Assembly (NCBI GenBank): GCA_002067065.1
Contig: MVPY01000043.1
Span: 3,501-67,500, forward strand
Direction: 5' to 3'
From: Methanobacterium sp. PtaB.Bin024
GTDB lineage: Archaea; Methanobacteriota; Methanobacteria; Methanobacteriales; Methanobacteriaceae
DNA: 64,000 nt
A program made the translations under genes and the position numbers. Positions 1 to 11,186 of this stretch are shown here, piece by piece. The notes beneath the pieces were generated by a model. That model was not told the origin of the DNA. It saw only the letters and a list, made by a program, of their open reading frames with translations, and made no database searches. The stretch's first letter is position 1. Every line of letters begins with the position of its first letter.

Positions 1-944
1 CCGTAGATAAACCCTAATAAAAAGACCAGTGGATGGATTTCTGAGTATTGAACTGCAATCCGGGGTCTGATGTAGAAGTCGGTGCTGGTTTCAATTATCC
101 AACCAACTATGATAACCAGCACACCTTGTAAGGTGTTACCAATGAGAATGCTGAAAATCCCTATGACACCATAGACTATCCAAGGTCCGATAATGGGTAT
201 AAACATGGCTATTCCGCTTATAATTGCTAATAAAATCGCGTATTCGTATCCAAGTAAATAATATAAGATTCCAGAGAGTATGCCCAGGATTACGGCAGGG
301 ATAAGATTACCCACAATAATGCTTTTTAAAACATCATCGGCACTATTAATTATCTGCCGGTAGAAATCCTGATCCTGCACAGGAATTATGTCTTTAACGT
401 ATCGAACAATTTTGTCTCCGTCTTTGGCAAAATAGAAGACTGAAAAAATTAATATCAGAATTTGGGCGGCAATACCAGGTATAGAACTAACCAGATTTAC
501 CACTGAACTGGCGGTATAAGAGATAAACTGTGAAATTCCGGATTTTATGGTGTCTGTGATGTTTTGTGAGATATTACTCGGAAGGTCGAGATTTTGCACA
601 GCATCATTTATTTGAGCCATGTGCATGGTGGAATTGCCAGTGGCGGCCTGTTGCAGGGAGCCGAAAAAGGAACCGGCTATGTTTACAAATTGGTGGAATG
701 TGAAATATAACAATAGAATAATCGGAATGGCGAGTATGATCATTCCCAGGAGAACTGATAAACTGTCGTTTTTAACATAAGGTTTGATTTTTTTGGTTAT
801 ATGACGAACGTAATAGGCTAATATGGCTCCAAAAATCACAATAGTCAAAATTGGGGTTAAAATCCACAATGATATGAGCGTCAGGATTATTATGAGAGGT
901 ATTATTGTTGAAGAGGGTATTTTTTTAAAGTTTTCAAGTACCAT
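1..944 (-). CDS. AI-2E family transporter (PerM/YdiK-like permease), 3' end cut by window edge
   Basis: The minus strand reads open from an ATG at 944 to the left edge, about 314 residues without a stop. The translation begins MVLENFKKIPSSTIIPL and is strongly hydrophobic. It has an N-terminal pair of membrane helices, a hydrophilic periplasmic-type loop (residues about 95-150), and then several more helices including a stretch reading IPIIGPWIVYG. This is the layout of the AI-2E/PerM family, whose members export signals or small solutes or act in ion antiport. The substrate cannot be told from sequence. The C-terminal 20-40 residues lie outside the window. It is divergently oriented to the DUF308 gene at 1183. 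Confidence 0.8.
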   Translation of the reverse strand, partial: MVLENFKKIPSSTIIPLIIILTLISLWILTPILTIVIFGAILAYYVRHITKKIKPYVKNDSLSVLLGMIILAIPIILLLYFTFHQFVNIAGSFFGSLQQAATGNSTMHMAQINDAVQNLDLPSNISQNITDTIKSGISQFISYTASSVVNLVSSIPGIAAQILILIFSVFYFAKDGDKIVRYVKDIIPVQDQDFYRQIINSADDVLKSIIVGNLIPAVILGILSGILYYLLGYEYAILLAIISGIAMFIPIIGPWIVYGVIGIFSILIGNTLQGVLVIIVGWIIETSTDFYIRPRIAVQYSEIHPLVFLLGFIY

Positions 945-1182
945 GTTATCCCATTAGGTTCATTCTTAGATTAATATTTTTAGGACTTAATAATAAGTTT
1001 ATAGAGTTTTTTTTAAAATAGAATGAGATAAAATCTATAATATAAGTGAAAAACTATTTTTTAAGAAATTTAAAATATAGTTATGTAAATATTATAGTCT
1101 ATATGTGTTTGAATGTTTTCATTTGTTAAAAATGATTTCATTGGTTCTTTGAAACTAGGAATAACATACGAGGAGGAATAAC

Positions 1183-1698
1183 ATGGACAAAGGAAGAAAT
1201 ACTTTAATAGGGATCGTGGCAATAATACTTGGTTTAATAGTTATAACTTTCCCATTAGTTAGTGTATTAACTTTAAGTGTTTTAACTGGGCTTGGAATAA
1301 TTGTTCTAGGTATTTGGTTCTTTACGCAGAGTTATCATATATGGGGGAAAAACCTGGCAGCGGGAATAGCTGACTTGTTACTGGGGATATTTTCCATTTG
1401 TTTGGGAATAGTATTTGTTGGAGATGTAGCTGCATTTGAATTTCTAACATTCCTGGCACTTTACATAGTAGCGCTCTTCTTGATTATTGCAGGATTAATG
1501 GCACTTTTCTCAGGAAAAGATCTTAAATCAAGGGGAATTGGAGTCTTAGGGGTCATATTCGGCCTTTTGTACATGATTGTTAGTGTTTATGTAGCTGATC
1601 CTCTTTTCCTGTCAATGATTATAGGAGTTTTCCTGATATTGGCGGGAATAATGGAGATTTTCATTGTTCCCACAGAAGAACAAAAAAGTGGAGATTAG
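1183..1698 (+). CDS. DUF308 (HdeD-like) membrane protein, copy 1
   Basis: 171 residues, almost entirely hydrophobic, with about six predicted membrane helices arranged as repeated pairs separated by short glycine-rich turns. This is the pattern of the DUF308/HdeD short-repeat membrane family. HdeD in enterobacteria is linked to acid resistance, but no biochemical role is established in methanogens. A strong ribosome binding site (AGGAGG) lies just upstream of the ATG. The gene at 1925 is a paralogue: the opening segment IILGLIVITFPLVS here matches IILGLIVLAFPLAG there, so the pair looks like a tandem duplication that diverged. The last residues are hydrophilic (PTEEQKSGD). Confidence 0.8.
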   Translation: MDKGRNTLIGIVAIILGLIVITFPLVSVLTLSVLTGLGIIVLGIWFFTQSYHIWGKNLAAGIADLLLGIFSICLGIVFVGDVAAFEFLTFLALYIVALFLIIAGLMALFSGKDLKSRGIGVLGVIFGLLYMIVSVYVADPLFLSMIIGVFLILAGIMEIFIVPTEEQKSGD

Positions 1699-1924
1699 GG
1701 TTGTTTAATTTAACCCTTAATCTATAATTTTTTTTTGATTAATAATAGTAGACATTCTAATAATTTCTTCATCCCCATTCTCTATTTAAATATGATTTTT
1801 TTTAAAAAACTTTTAACATCCCACCTATAGAAGGTAATGGATGCTCATCGGACGTAAAATTTTTATAGTTTCATGTTTAAACAATTCCATAACAAATATT
1901 GATTTAAAAAAATGGAGGGGTTAA

Positions 1925-2404
1925 ATGAAAAACATTGTTGTAGGCCTTCTGGCCATAATTCTTGGTTTAATAGTGTTAGCGTTTCCACTAGCGGGTCTTG
2001 TCGCTGCAAGCGTGTTAACTGGTTTTGTAATATTGATGATCGCTATCTGGCTTCTGATTGTAGGTGGATATCAGATGGAGGTCAGTAAAACAGCAGGAAT
2101 TTTGAATGTGATCCTGGGTATTATCGTCCTTATAATAGGTATTGGTCTGATTTTCAGTCCAGCATTATTTGCATTCTTAACAGGTTTCCTACTATACTTG
2201 GCCGGTTTATTCATGATCATTGCTGGTATAATCGCACTTGCTTCACGCAATGAATTTAAAAACGCCACCTGGGCCGGTGTTCTGGGAATAATCCTGGGTA
2301 TTCTATATATCATTTTAGGCACACTTGCCTTTGACCCAATATATCTGGGAATTTTAATAGGCATCTGGCTAGTTATAAGTGGTATACTGGCATTGTTCGA
2401 GTAA
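1925..2404 (+). CDS. DUF308 (HdeD-like) membrane protein, copy 2
   Basis: 159 residues with the same six-helix repeat plan as the gene at 1183 and clear similarity in the first helix pair. GGAGGGG directly precedes the ATG at a normal spacing. A 226-bp gap separates it from copy 1, so it may have its own promoter. It runs convergently into the potassium channel gene, and the T-rich and A-rich stretch between them (2405-2485) probably holds terminators for both strands. Function unknown; a membrane stress role is only inferred from the HdeD name. Confidence 0.8.
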   Translation: MKNIVVGLLAIILGLIVLAFPLAGLVAASVLTGFVILMIAIWLLIVGGYQMEVSKTAGILNVILGIIVLIIGIGLIFSPALFAFLTGFLLYLAGLFMIIAGIIALASRNEFKNATWAGVLGIILGILYIILGTLAFDPIYLGILIGIWLVISGILALFE

Positions 2405-2485
2405 AACGCTACAACCAATGATCTAAAAAACCTTAAAACTGGGAAAAACTGTTAAAAAAATTATTTCCTTTTTTATTATTTTTAT

Positions 2486-3328
2486 TTATTCTTTTTTACT
2501 TAACAAATCTTTAAGTTCCCTTATTTCTGATTTTATGTTGTTCAAATCGCTTTTAACTTCTTCAATATTTTCTTCTTTAGCCATTTTTGATTCCAAATCG
2601 TATATTCGGGTTTCCAGGTCTTTGATATAATCACCACTCTTTTTGGCAAGTTTTTCACGGTCTTCCCGTAATTTATCCATTAAAGATGAAGTGGTGGCTG
2701 CAGTCAGGAGGCTGGAGATAGCTATGGCACTGATCATGGCTATTACTCCAATTAAACGTCCCCATTGGGTGATAGGCACCACATCGCCGTAGCCAACAGT
2801 GGTGATGGTCTGAATAACATACCATAATGAGTCTTCATAGGTGGTGACTTCAGGGTTAACCCCGCTTTCTAATAAAAAGAAGAGCACCGAACAGAATATA
2901 AGAACAACTACAAAGAATGCAAATCCATAAACCAGCCTGCTCTTTTCAACAAATTCATTCACAGATTTGCCTACTTGGCGAGCGGAAAAGGCTAATGCAA
3001 ATATTTTAATTAAACAGAGTATTTTCAGAATGATGGATGTTTCATTCATCCCTAGAAGAATAATCCCAATGAAATAGAATGGCATGATGGATATAAGGCC
3101 ATTCCAATTCCTTTTAATGTATAGGCCTTTTTTTAGTCTTCTCATCTGGATTAAATAGCCAAAAATGAGCAGTATGCTGGTGATTAAGTCAATGTATATG
3201 ACGATTGTAAATGCCATGGGTCGGATAGGTAAAAAGATGCTGATAAAAAGTAGGAATCCATCAAGAAAGATGAAGATGATGAAAATCAATTCCATCAACA
3301 TCATTAACTTACGGTTCATAATCTTCAT
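2486..3328 (-). CDS. Potassium channel of the voltage-gated-like superfamily with C-terminal coiled coil
   Basis: 280 residues. The pore loop with the K+ selectivity filter TVGYGD sits at about residues 177-182, between the last two helices. Four more helices precede it (about residues 12-33, 40-60, 78-93, 97-115), giving the six-helix plan of voltage-gated channels. The fourth helix lacks the regular arginine/lysine ladder, so true voltage sensing is doubtful. After the last helix comes a charged heptad-like tail (about 215-280) expected to form a coiled coil and help tetramer assembly. A GGAG motif sits very close to the first ATG, so a start at Met4 is also possible. Confidence 0.85.
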   Translation of the reverse strand: MKIMNRKLMMLMELIFIIFIFLDGFLLFISIFLPIRPMAFTIVIYIDLITSILLIFGYLIQMRRLKKGLYIKRNWNGLISIMPFYFIGIILLGMNETSIILKILCLIKIFALAFSARQVGKSVNEFVEKSRLVYGFAFFVVVLIFCSVLFFLLESGVNPEVTTYEDSLWYVIQTITTVGYGDVVPITQWGRLIGVIAMISAIAISSLLTAATTSSLMDKLREDREKLAKKSGDYIKDLETRIYDLESKMAKEENIEEVKSDLNNIKSEIRELKDLLSKKE

Positions 3329-3374
3329 TTACTCCTTTTTTAGTAAATATTTTTCGTGTGTTATGAATGGATAC

Positions 3375-5396
3375 TCAGGCCATATCCTGATACTTTTTCA
3401 ATGCCCCTGATTTAATGGCTATCTCCACTAATTCCTGTAGATAATGTATATCAGAAGCGATCCAATTCAAATAGTTATGGAGATCTTCAGGTAATTTGTC
3501 CTTTTTTGATCTGTTATCTGATCCCGAGTTAGGGTAAACATCATCTATCCTTGCTCTGGGGAGCACGACATTTTTATCCACAGATAATGCCATCTCATTA
3601 AGGGAATTAGTTACCTGTTCCCTGAAACGGGAAATATCGGGTAAATCTTCGCCTGATTCTGCTAAAGTTCCAACAGCAGATACATCTGCAGCTAATTTTC
3701 TATTAGCAGCCCAAAACTCATTATACGTTGACAGATCATCTTCAACATCGTTAAAAGTATCTTCAACCTTTCGAATGGCAGATTCCAGGTTTTTTTCTTC
3801 TAACATATAATTCCTAAAAGCTGAAACTGCCTTCTGATGGTTATATGTTGTCTCGGAACTAGGAAGAATGTGTTCCACATACTCCTGGTTGGTGCGAATA
3901 GTTTGGGCTATCTGATGAGGAAGATTCACTGATACCCTGCTGGGGAGGATTAAATAGGCGCATATAAATGCTATGATAGCTCCTATTGTGATATCTATGA
4001 TTCTAGCCAGACTGTTTTCAAAAACAGTTCCAGTGGGCCATACCATAACTACGAAGACAGTCATGGCCAGGACTGACAGCCCCATATAGGTGGGATAAAA
4101 TGCCCGGAAAAAAAACAGCATCAAAAAACCAATCCAGAGCAATATATAATGAGGGAAGATAAGACCTAAAAGTATGGCCAGGAGAATGGCAACAAAATTA
4201 AAGGAAAGCCTTACAATCATGTTGTTTATGGTGCTGGTAACATCTGGTTTGATAATAATAAGAATACCCATGGTAATCCAGATGGCATCACGTTCATGTG
4301 TTAAATATATTACCAGAAGACCAATAGTCATAGCCAGGGCGAAACGCAGAGCATGGCGTATATACATATTTTTAAGGTTGAAATTTGCTCCTAAAACATC
4401 TTTAAGAGAATTCCTAGGGGAGGGTATTTTCAACTTTTCTGTAGATTTCTCATTAACAATTTTTTCCTTAATAATTAAGTTATTGGCATTTTTTAGTAGA
4501 CTGTGCATATTTTGTGCTATTTGTAGTGTGGCATTGAAAGAGGATTCAATTAAAACAGCATTTTGAACATGCGCAAGTTCAACATCCACTGATTCAAGCT
4601 CGACAGAATCTGTTTTACTCATGATGCTGGCAGCAATTTTTGAACTACTCCTATTAGCTGTATCTAAGAATTTCTGGAATATTTCACGAGATTCTCCTGA
4701 TAGATGAGATAAAACCATTCTACTGTAACCCCTAAACCCAGTAAGGTAAGTCCCGATTCTGAAAAGTTCATAATCCCTGCTTTCAAGTGGTATTCCAGAT
4801 AGTATCTGTCTGATGGAGAAGACTCTTTCCAGAGAGGTTTCAGATAAATAAGGTGAGGCCACCAGTTGGGACAGATCTTTATTTCTGTTTAGTAATTTTG
4901 GTATGAAAAGAAGGGATGCAACCAAGTAGGCTAAAACTATGTAAAGTCCCCAGTCAAGGAAAGATGCATCTCGATTGACTAGCACAACCGACAGAAAGTA
5001 GCAAGAAAATATTATAAATCCAAATGCACCTACAGTTTCACTAAAAATATAGGTGGAAAGACTGAAAAAAGACCAGAGTACGGTGAAAAATAGGAAGATA
5101 GGCAGACTAGAAAGTGCTAATGATGAACTGATGAAGGCTAAAACAGTCATTAAAAGCCCAATAATGGCTAATGGAATAATTTTACGTATTGGGAGGGGAA
5201 GATCTATTATTATGGCTGCTATCATGGTTATGAATATGATAGTTTCTATCCCTGTGTCCAAACCCAAAAATTTAGCTATTATAGCAGCTAAAACCATCAA
5301 TAACATGGTTATAATTGCTTGCTTCCACTGGGGCTTACCAGTGGGTTTTGAAAGTATTTTCAATCTCCCCATGAAACCCTTCTTTTCCACCTGCAC
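3375..5396 (-). CDS. FUSC family membrane protein (aromatic acid exporter / YccS-like)
   Basis: 673 residues with two blocks of membrane helices (about residues 28-170 and 350-480), each followed by a long soluble helical region. This duplicated plan is typical of the FUSC superfamily (fusaric acid resistance, YccS/YhfK, plant ALMT). These proteins are thought to export organic anions; the substrate here is unknown. The first possible start is a GTG at 5396, another GTG lies at 5390, and an ATG at 5372 has an AAGG motif upstream, so the true start is uncertain within 24 bases. It stops about 45 bp before the channel gene on the same strand. Confidence 0.8.
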   Translation of the reverse strand: MQVEKKGFMGRLKILSKPTGKPQWKQAIITMLLMVLAAIIAKFLGLDTGIETIIFITMIAAIIIDLPLPIRKIIPLAIIGLLMTVLAFISSSLALSSLPIFLFFTVLWSFFSLSTYIFSETVGAFGFIIFSCYFLSVVLVNRDASFLDWGLYIVLAYLVASLLFIPKLLNRNKDLSQLVASPYLSETSLERVFSIRQILSGIPLESRDYELFRIGTYLTGFRGYSRMVLSHLSGESREIFQKFLDTANRSSSKIAASIMSKTDSVELESVDVELAHVQNAVLIESSFNATLQIAQNMHSLLKNANNLIIKEKIVNEKSTEKLKIPSPRNSLKDVLGANFNLKNMYIRHALRFALAMTIGLLVIYLTHERDAIWITMGILIIIKPDVTSTINNMIVRLSFNFVAILLAILLGLIFPHYILLWIGFLMLFFFRAFYPTYMGLSVLAMTVFVVMVWPTGTVFENSLARIIDITIGAIIAFICAYLILPSRVSVNLPHQIAQTIRTNQEYVEHILPSSETTYNHQKAVSAFRNYMLEEKNLESAIRKVEDTFNDVEDDLSTYNEFWAANRKLAADVSAVGTLAESGEDLPDISRFREQVTNSLNEMALSVDKNVVLPRARIDDVYPNSGSDNRSKKDKLPEDLHNYLNWIASDIHYLQELVEIAIKSGALKKYQDMA

Positions 5397-5636
5397 ACCT
5401 CTAATTATTAAAATATATAATTGATGTTATAATCATTTGATTTTTATTTTGTTTTATAGCAAATAAACATGTAAGTGTTACTGCAATGTCAAAACTCTAA
5501 AAAATAAAACTCTAAATAATAGGATAAATCTAATCAAAGCATTAATAGTCATAGATTGTTATCCAACCTCAATGGTAACACTGATAACTATGATTAATTA
5601 AGTATAATAAGGATGATGCATGCGAGGATTGGTAAA

Positions 5637-6341
5637 ATGAGCTTTTTAAACCCGGATACGGAGGATGTGAGTCCTCTTGAAAGAAATTTACTTAGAATTA
5701 TGCGGATATTTTTACTTATTGCTGGTGTATACATCACCATATTTGGCGGAGTCAATGGTGCAGAGAGAATTTTTGGAATATTAATTTTAGTGGCTTTGGC
5801 AATAATCAATGCCCCTGCTTTGGTCACTCAAAATCGTATACGGGCCATCCCAGTGGAAATTGAACTTCTCCTTTTGGCAATGGTCTTGTTTGAACTGGTG
5901 GGTGGAGATGCACTGGGTTTATACGTTAAAATCCCTCATTACGACAACTTCATGCACTTCATGTTACCGTTATACATTGCCCTGATCGGAATGATGCTGG
6001 TTTACACAATGCATTATTATGGTAGGTTAAAAGCTTCATTAACAGAGATGGCAATAGTCATTGTTATAATAACTATAGGTTTAGGTGGAATACTTGAAAT
6101 GGGGGAATATACATATGATAAATATTTATCCAAGGGTCCATTAGGTCAAATAACTGGAAATACTCAAATGCAGGGTTCACCCACTCAGAATGCCATAGAT
6201 GATACCATGAACGATCTATTTACAGATACTGCTGGGGGAATTGTTGGAGCACTTCTTGGGGTTTATTTCATCAGAAGAGCAGAGAAAAAAGGCGGTCACT
6301 GGAAGATTGCAGATGAAATCGAAAAGATGGGAGAAGTTTAA
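5637..6341 (+). CDS. Polytopic membrane protein, possibly YjdF/DUF2238-like
   Basis: About 234 residues with six or seven hydrophobic segments. A histidine-rich loop-helix junction (HYDNFMHFMLP) and a later acidic helix (EMGEYTYDKY) are reminiscent of the YjdF/DUF2238 membrane family, but this is a weak match made by eye. The ATG at 5637 is chosen because GAGG sits nine bases upstream; an in-frame ATG at 5613 would add eight residues with a poorer site. The C-terminus is a short charged cytoplasmic tail. No function can be assigned. Confidence 0.6.
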   Translation: MSFLNPDTEDVSPLERNLLRIMRIFLLIAGVYITIFGGVNGAERIFGILILVALAIINAPALVTQNRIRAIPVEIELLLLAMVLFELVGGDALGLYVKIPHYDNFMHFMLPLYIALIGMMLVYTMHYYGRLKASLTEMAIVIVIITIGLGGILEMGEYTYDKYLSKGPLGQITGNTQMQGSPTQNAIDDTMNDLFTDTAGGIVGALLGVYFIRRAEKKGGHWKIADEIEKMGEV

Positions 6342-6480
6342 AGAAATTTTATTATGAGGTAATACAATAAACCTTACTAAGATTTGTATTCATTATATTT
6401 GATTCAAACAATATGTCATGAACAATACTATGCCATCATGAACAATTCTATCCTAAAATATAATCTATAATGGTTTAATC

Positions 6481-7335
6481 ATGAAAGAGAAAGATCCAAA
6501 CATGCTCAAATACATGCAGAAGGTTCAAAGAGGCATGACTCATTGGCGTAATAAAATAGGAAACCCTGAATTTAACCATAAAGATTTCCAGTTAGAACAC
6601 GTGGAAGTCACTATTCCTGGGTTGGATCCTTCTTTCCATAATTATTCTCTGGCTAATATTTCAGACATACATTTGGGTCAGTTGATCACACCTAAACACC
6701 TTGATGGTGTGATAGATATCCTTAATAAAGAGAAACCAGATTCTGTAACTATCACTGGTGATTTTGTTTCATATATTTTGGATGATGTTGCCGATGACCT
6801 TGAAAATTCCTTGAAACGATTAAAACCGAAGGAATTCTCCATAGCTGTCCTGGGAAACCATGATCACTGGTTAGACGCTGATCAAATCCGTGGAATATTG
6901 GACAGATGTAATATAATAGACGTTAGCAACGATTTTTTTACCATTTATCGTAATGAAGCTCCTCTGCATATAGCAGGAGTGGATAGTGTGATGCTGGGTA
7001 TGAATCGTCTTGATCTGGTTATGGAAAAACTACCTGAAAAGGGTCCTGCCATACTATTGGCTCATGAACCTGATTTTGCAGATATAAGCTCTAGTACGGG
7101 CCGTTTCAGTCTTCAAATATCTGGACACTCCCATGGTGGACAGTTCCTCATCCCAGGTTTGGGAACCTTCATCAGGGGTCCTCATTTCTTTAAATATCCT
7201 GCAGGAAAATATATGGTTGGAGACATGGTTCAGTACACCAGCAGGGGATTAGGAACCAATGTATTCTGGCTGAGGATCAACTGCGATCCTGAGATCACTA
7301 TTTTCAAACTAAAATGTCCGGAAGAGTTAGTATAA
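6481..7335 (+). CDS. Metallophosphoesterase (calcineurin-like, YkuE/YaeI type)
   Basis: 284 residues with the full set of two-metal phosphoesterase motifs in order: SDIHLG (Asp62, His64), TGDFVS (Asp94), GNHDH (Asn126, His127), AHEPD (His195) and GHSHGGQ (215-221). The spacing matches YkuE/YaeI-type enzymes that hydrolyse phosphodiesters or phospholipid-like substrates. Those homologues are usually membrane-attached, but no N-terminal helix is obvious here. The next gene follows after 31 bp and is also a phosphodiester-hydrolysing fold, so the two may act on related substrates. Confidence 0.88.
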   Translation: MKEKDPNMLKYMQKVQRGMTHWRNKIGNPEFNHKDFQLEHVEVTIPGLDPSFHNYSLANISDIHLGQLITPKHLDGVIDILNKEKPDSVTITGDFVSYILDDVADDLENSLKRLKPKEFSIAVLGNHDHWLDADQIRGILDRCNIIDVSNDFFTIYRNEAPLHIAGVDSVMLGMNRLDLVMEKLPEKGPAILLAHEPDFADISSSTGRFSLQISGHSHGGQFLIPGLGTFIRGPHFFKYPAGKYMVGDMVQYTSRGLGTNVFWLRINCDPEITIFKLKCPEELV

Positions 7336-7366
7336 TGGTGATAATCAATAGGAGGCATAATCTTAA

Positions 7367-9481
7367 ATGCGGGATCAGGAAAAATATTTTTTAGATTGGC
7401 AGGACCGTATCCAGGACCGTTCCAGATTTTACTGGTTAGGCCGTTCCATTATCATGTGGATAGGAGGTTTTTTAGCTTTTATAATCATTGACTACTTATC
7501 CGTGGGTTTAAGTTTTGATAACTGGATTACAGCTTTTATAGTTGCAGGGTTAGTGGGGCTTTTTAATACTTTGTTCTGGCCAGTACTTGCCCGGATATTA
7601 CTACCATTCATGGTCTTCACTGTGGGAATAGGAGCTTTATTATTAAATGGATTTTTCATCTGGCTGGCAGGTGATTTTGTAGAAGGATTTACTATTGGGG
7701 GGCCGGCATTAATATTAACCCCCCTTGCCATGGCAGCAGTCACAGCATTCCTATCAGCTATTTTAACCATTGATGATGATGCCACCTATTACAGGAGTGT
7801 CATCCGAAAGATTAAAAAGGGAAAAATCAAATTTAAAGAAAAACCCGGAATCATATTCCTTGAAATAGATGGTCTTGCCCTTAATATTTTAAATGAAGCC
7901 ATAACAAATGGTTCTATGCCCACACTTAAAAGATGGTTGGATGAGGGTACTCATAAGGTTACAGGATGGGAAACTGATCTTTCAAGCCAGACTGGAGCTA
8001 GTCAGGCTGGAATACTGCATGGAAATAACAACAACATCCCTGCATTTCGATGGGTGGAAAAGGATAATAACAATAAGATAATGGTTTCCACAGGATTGTC
8101 AGATGCTCCAATTATTGAAAAAAGAATTTCTGATGGGAAAGGGCTTTTAAACTGTCATGGGGCAAGTAGAAGTAACCTTTTTTCTGGAGATGCTGTGGAT
8201 GTTATATTCACATACAGTAAACTTAAAAATCTGAGAAGATTTTACTCACGCGCCTGGTATTATGTGTATTCTTATCCCTCTAATTTCGCCCGTATTGTGG
8301 TTTTATTTGGTTTAGATGTCTTGTTGGATTATGCATCCCAGTTAACACATTTGATCAAGAATATCAGACCTAGAATACGGCGAGGCTTAATTTATCCCTT
8401 CGTAAGGGGAGGTGCCAATGTGTTCCTCCGTGAAGTAACCACAGCAGTGCTTATTGGTGACATGTTAGAGGGTAAAGTGGATGTTGCATATGTAACCTAT
8501 CTTGGATATGATGAAATAGCCCATCATTCAGGAACTCGTGATTGGGATGCATTTTATGCACTTAAAAAACTTGATAGGCAGTTTCATCGGTTAGAGAATG
8601 CCAAAAAATATGCACCACGCCCATATAATTTGGTGGTACAATCTGATCATGGTCAAACCAATGGCGCCACTTTCCTGCAGCGATATGGACTGACCCTGGA
8701 GGACTTAGTAAGGAATTTAATACCACCAGAAACTCTGATCTACAGTGAACTGTCATCCAATGAAGATCATTTTGGCCAGGCTCTTCAAAATCCTATAAAA
8801 GATAGTAAACTTTACTTGAAGGGTCGGGGTGATCTAGTGGCGGGTGAAAGCAGATACCTTTTTAACCGAGCAGTAAGAAAGGTTGATGAAGCTCCAGTGA
8901 TAAGGGGTAAAGTCCTAGACTATTTACAACGTCATGAGATAGGACAAGCCCCTCCAAAGAAACCTTCCTCTTCAGAAGCCCAGGTAATAGTCCTTGCTTC
9001 AGGGAATCTGGGATTGATCTACCTCACTGAGTATGTGAAAAGACTTACCTTTGAACAGATAAAGGCCATTTATCCTGATTTAATTCCAGGTTTGGTGCAA
9101 CATGAGGGGATAGGTTTTGTAATGGTTCATTCAGAGAAGTACGGGCCTATGGCCATGGGAAGGGAAGGAATATGTTATCTTAAAGATGGAACCATTGAAG
9201 GAGAAGATCCATTAACTCCTTTCGGACCAAGAGCACGTGAACACCTTTCACGCACTGACACTTTCAAACATGTTCCTGATATTCTGGTTAACAGTTTCTA
9301 TGATCCTGTAACTAATGAAGTGGCAGCCTTTGAGGAACTGGTGGGCAGTCATGGTGGTTTAGGTGGTGAACAAACCCAACCATTCATCTTACACCCTTCT
9401 GAATGGAACATGGGTTCTGAAGAGATTGTAGGTGCTGAAAAATTACATGAATTGCTTAAAAGGCAATTAAAAGAAGTTTAA
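7367..9481 (+). CDS. Membrane protein: holin-4-like N-terminus fused to alkaline-phosphatase-superfamily phosphodiesterase
   Basis: 704 residues. Residues about 25-135 form four membrane helices resembling the phage holin superfamily IV domain found in many non-phage proteins. From about residue 160 an alkaline phosphatase / nucleotide pyrophosphatase fold begins: IFLEIDGLA (metal-binding Glu166, Asp168), a candidate nucleophile segment SSQTGASQAG (Thr209 or Ser212), a DEIAHH segment (metal ligands) and SDHGQTNG later. The enzyme domain is probably held at the membrane. GGAGG precedes the ATG. Substrate unknown: a nucleotide, a lipid or a glycerol-phosphate diester are all possible. It is cotranscribed with the metallophosphoesterase upstream. 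Confidence 0.82.
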   Translation: MRDQEKYFLDWQDRIQDRSRFYWLGRSIIMWIGGFLAFIIIDYLSVGLSFDNWITAFIVAGLVGLFNTLFWPVLARILLPFMVFTVGIGALLLNGFFIWLAGDFVEGFTIGGPALILTPLAMAAVTAFLSAILTIDDDATYYRSVIRKIKKGKIKFKEKPGIIFLEIDGLALNILNEAITNGSMPTLKRWLDEGTHKVTGWETDLSSQTGASQAGILHGNNNNIPAFRWVEKDNNNKIMVSTGLSDAPIIEKRISDGKGLLNCHGASRSNLFSGDAVDVIFTYSKLKNLRRFYSRAWYYVYSYPSNFARIVVLFGLDVLLDYASQLTHLIKNIRPRIRRGLIYPFVRGGANVFLREVTTAVLIGDMLEGKVDVAYVTYLGYDEIAHHSGTRDWDAFYALKKLDRQFHRLENAKKYAPRPYNLVVQSDHGQTNGATFLQRYGLTLEDLVRNLIPPETLIYSELSSNEDHFGQALQNPIKDSKLYLKGRGDLVAGESRYLFNRAVRKVDEAPVIRGKVLDYLQRHEIGQAPPKKPSSSEAQVIVLASGNLGLIYLTEYVKRLTFEQIKAIYPDLIPGLVQHEGIGFVMVHSEKYGPMAMGREGICYLKDGTIEGEDPLTPFGPRAREHLSRTDTFKHVPDILVNSFYDPVTNEVAAFEELVGSHGGLGGEQTQPFILHPSEWNMGSEEIVGAEKLHELLKRQLKEV

Positions 9482-9548
9482 TCTATGAATAAATTGTAGT
9501 ATACGTATTAGTTTATAAATGTTATATGAAAATTAAGAGAGGAATTAA

Positions 9549-9746
9549 ATGGATGGAAGGAATAAAAAAGATATTAAAAAGGGATATAAGGTTTTGATTG
9601 TTCTTAAAAAAGATCAACGCACAGGAAAAAGAACTAAGGGTATTGTTAAGGATATACTCACACATTCTTCCGTTCACCCTCACGGAATAAAGGTTCGATT
9701 AGAAGATGGGCAAGTTGGACGGGTTAAAGAAATTATAAAAAGGTAG
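9549..9746 (+). CDS. YwbE family protein (DUF2196)
   Basis: 65 residues, basic, with the hallmark segments VLIVLKKDQRTGKRTKG, HSSVHPHGIKVRL and GQVGRVKEII of the YwbE family. These are small beta-rich proteins of unknown role; the fold resembles SH3/KOW-like nucleic acid binding modules. GAGAGGAATTAA precedes the ATG. It lies 67 bp after the phosphodiesterase gene on the same strand and ends 4 bp before the convergent gene at 9751. Confidence 0.85.
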   Translation: MDGRNKKDIKKGYKVLIVLKKDQRTGKRTKGIVKDILTHSSVHPHGIKVRLEDGQVGRVKEIIKR

Positions 9747-9750
9747 ATAA

Positions 9751-10020
<270 letters not shown>

Positions 10021-10194
10021 TCTATTTTTCTCCTATTCATTGATTAAAAAATTATTTACAAATTGAATATGGCCACTGTCCACGAATTCAAGTTGGCTAA
10101 GTTCCTGTTTAGGCATAGTATTATTTTAACTGGAAAATTAAAAAAATGTGAAAGATAGTAAGCTATGTTTCACAATTATTCGAGCAATATGTTG

Positions 10195-11130
<936 letters not shown>

Positions 11131-11186
11131 CTGTTCTTTTCCTGAAACTTCTGTTTTTTCTTTAGTGATTTCAGGATTTTTTTCAA

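Noticed and set aside
7367..9481. Holin-like segment as evidence of a prophage
   Set aside because: The helices are fused to a phosphodiesterase and the neighbours are cellular genes; such holin-4-like domains are common outside phages.
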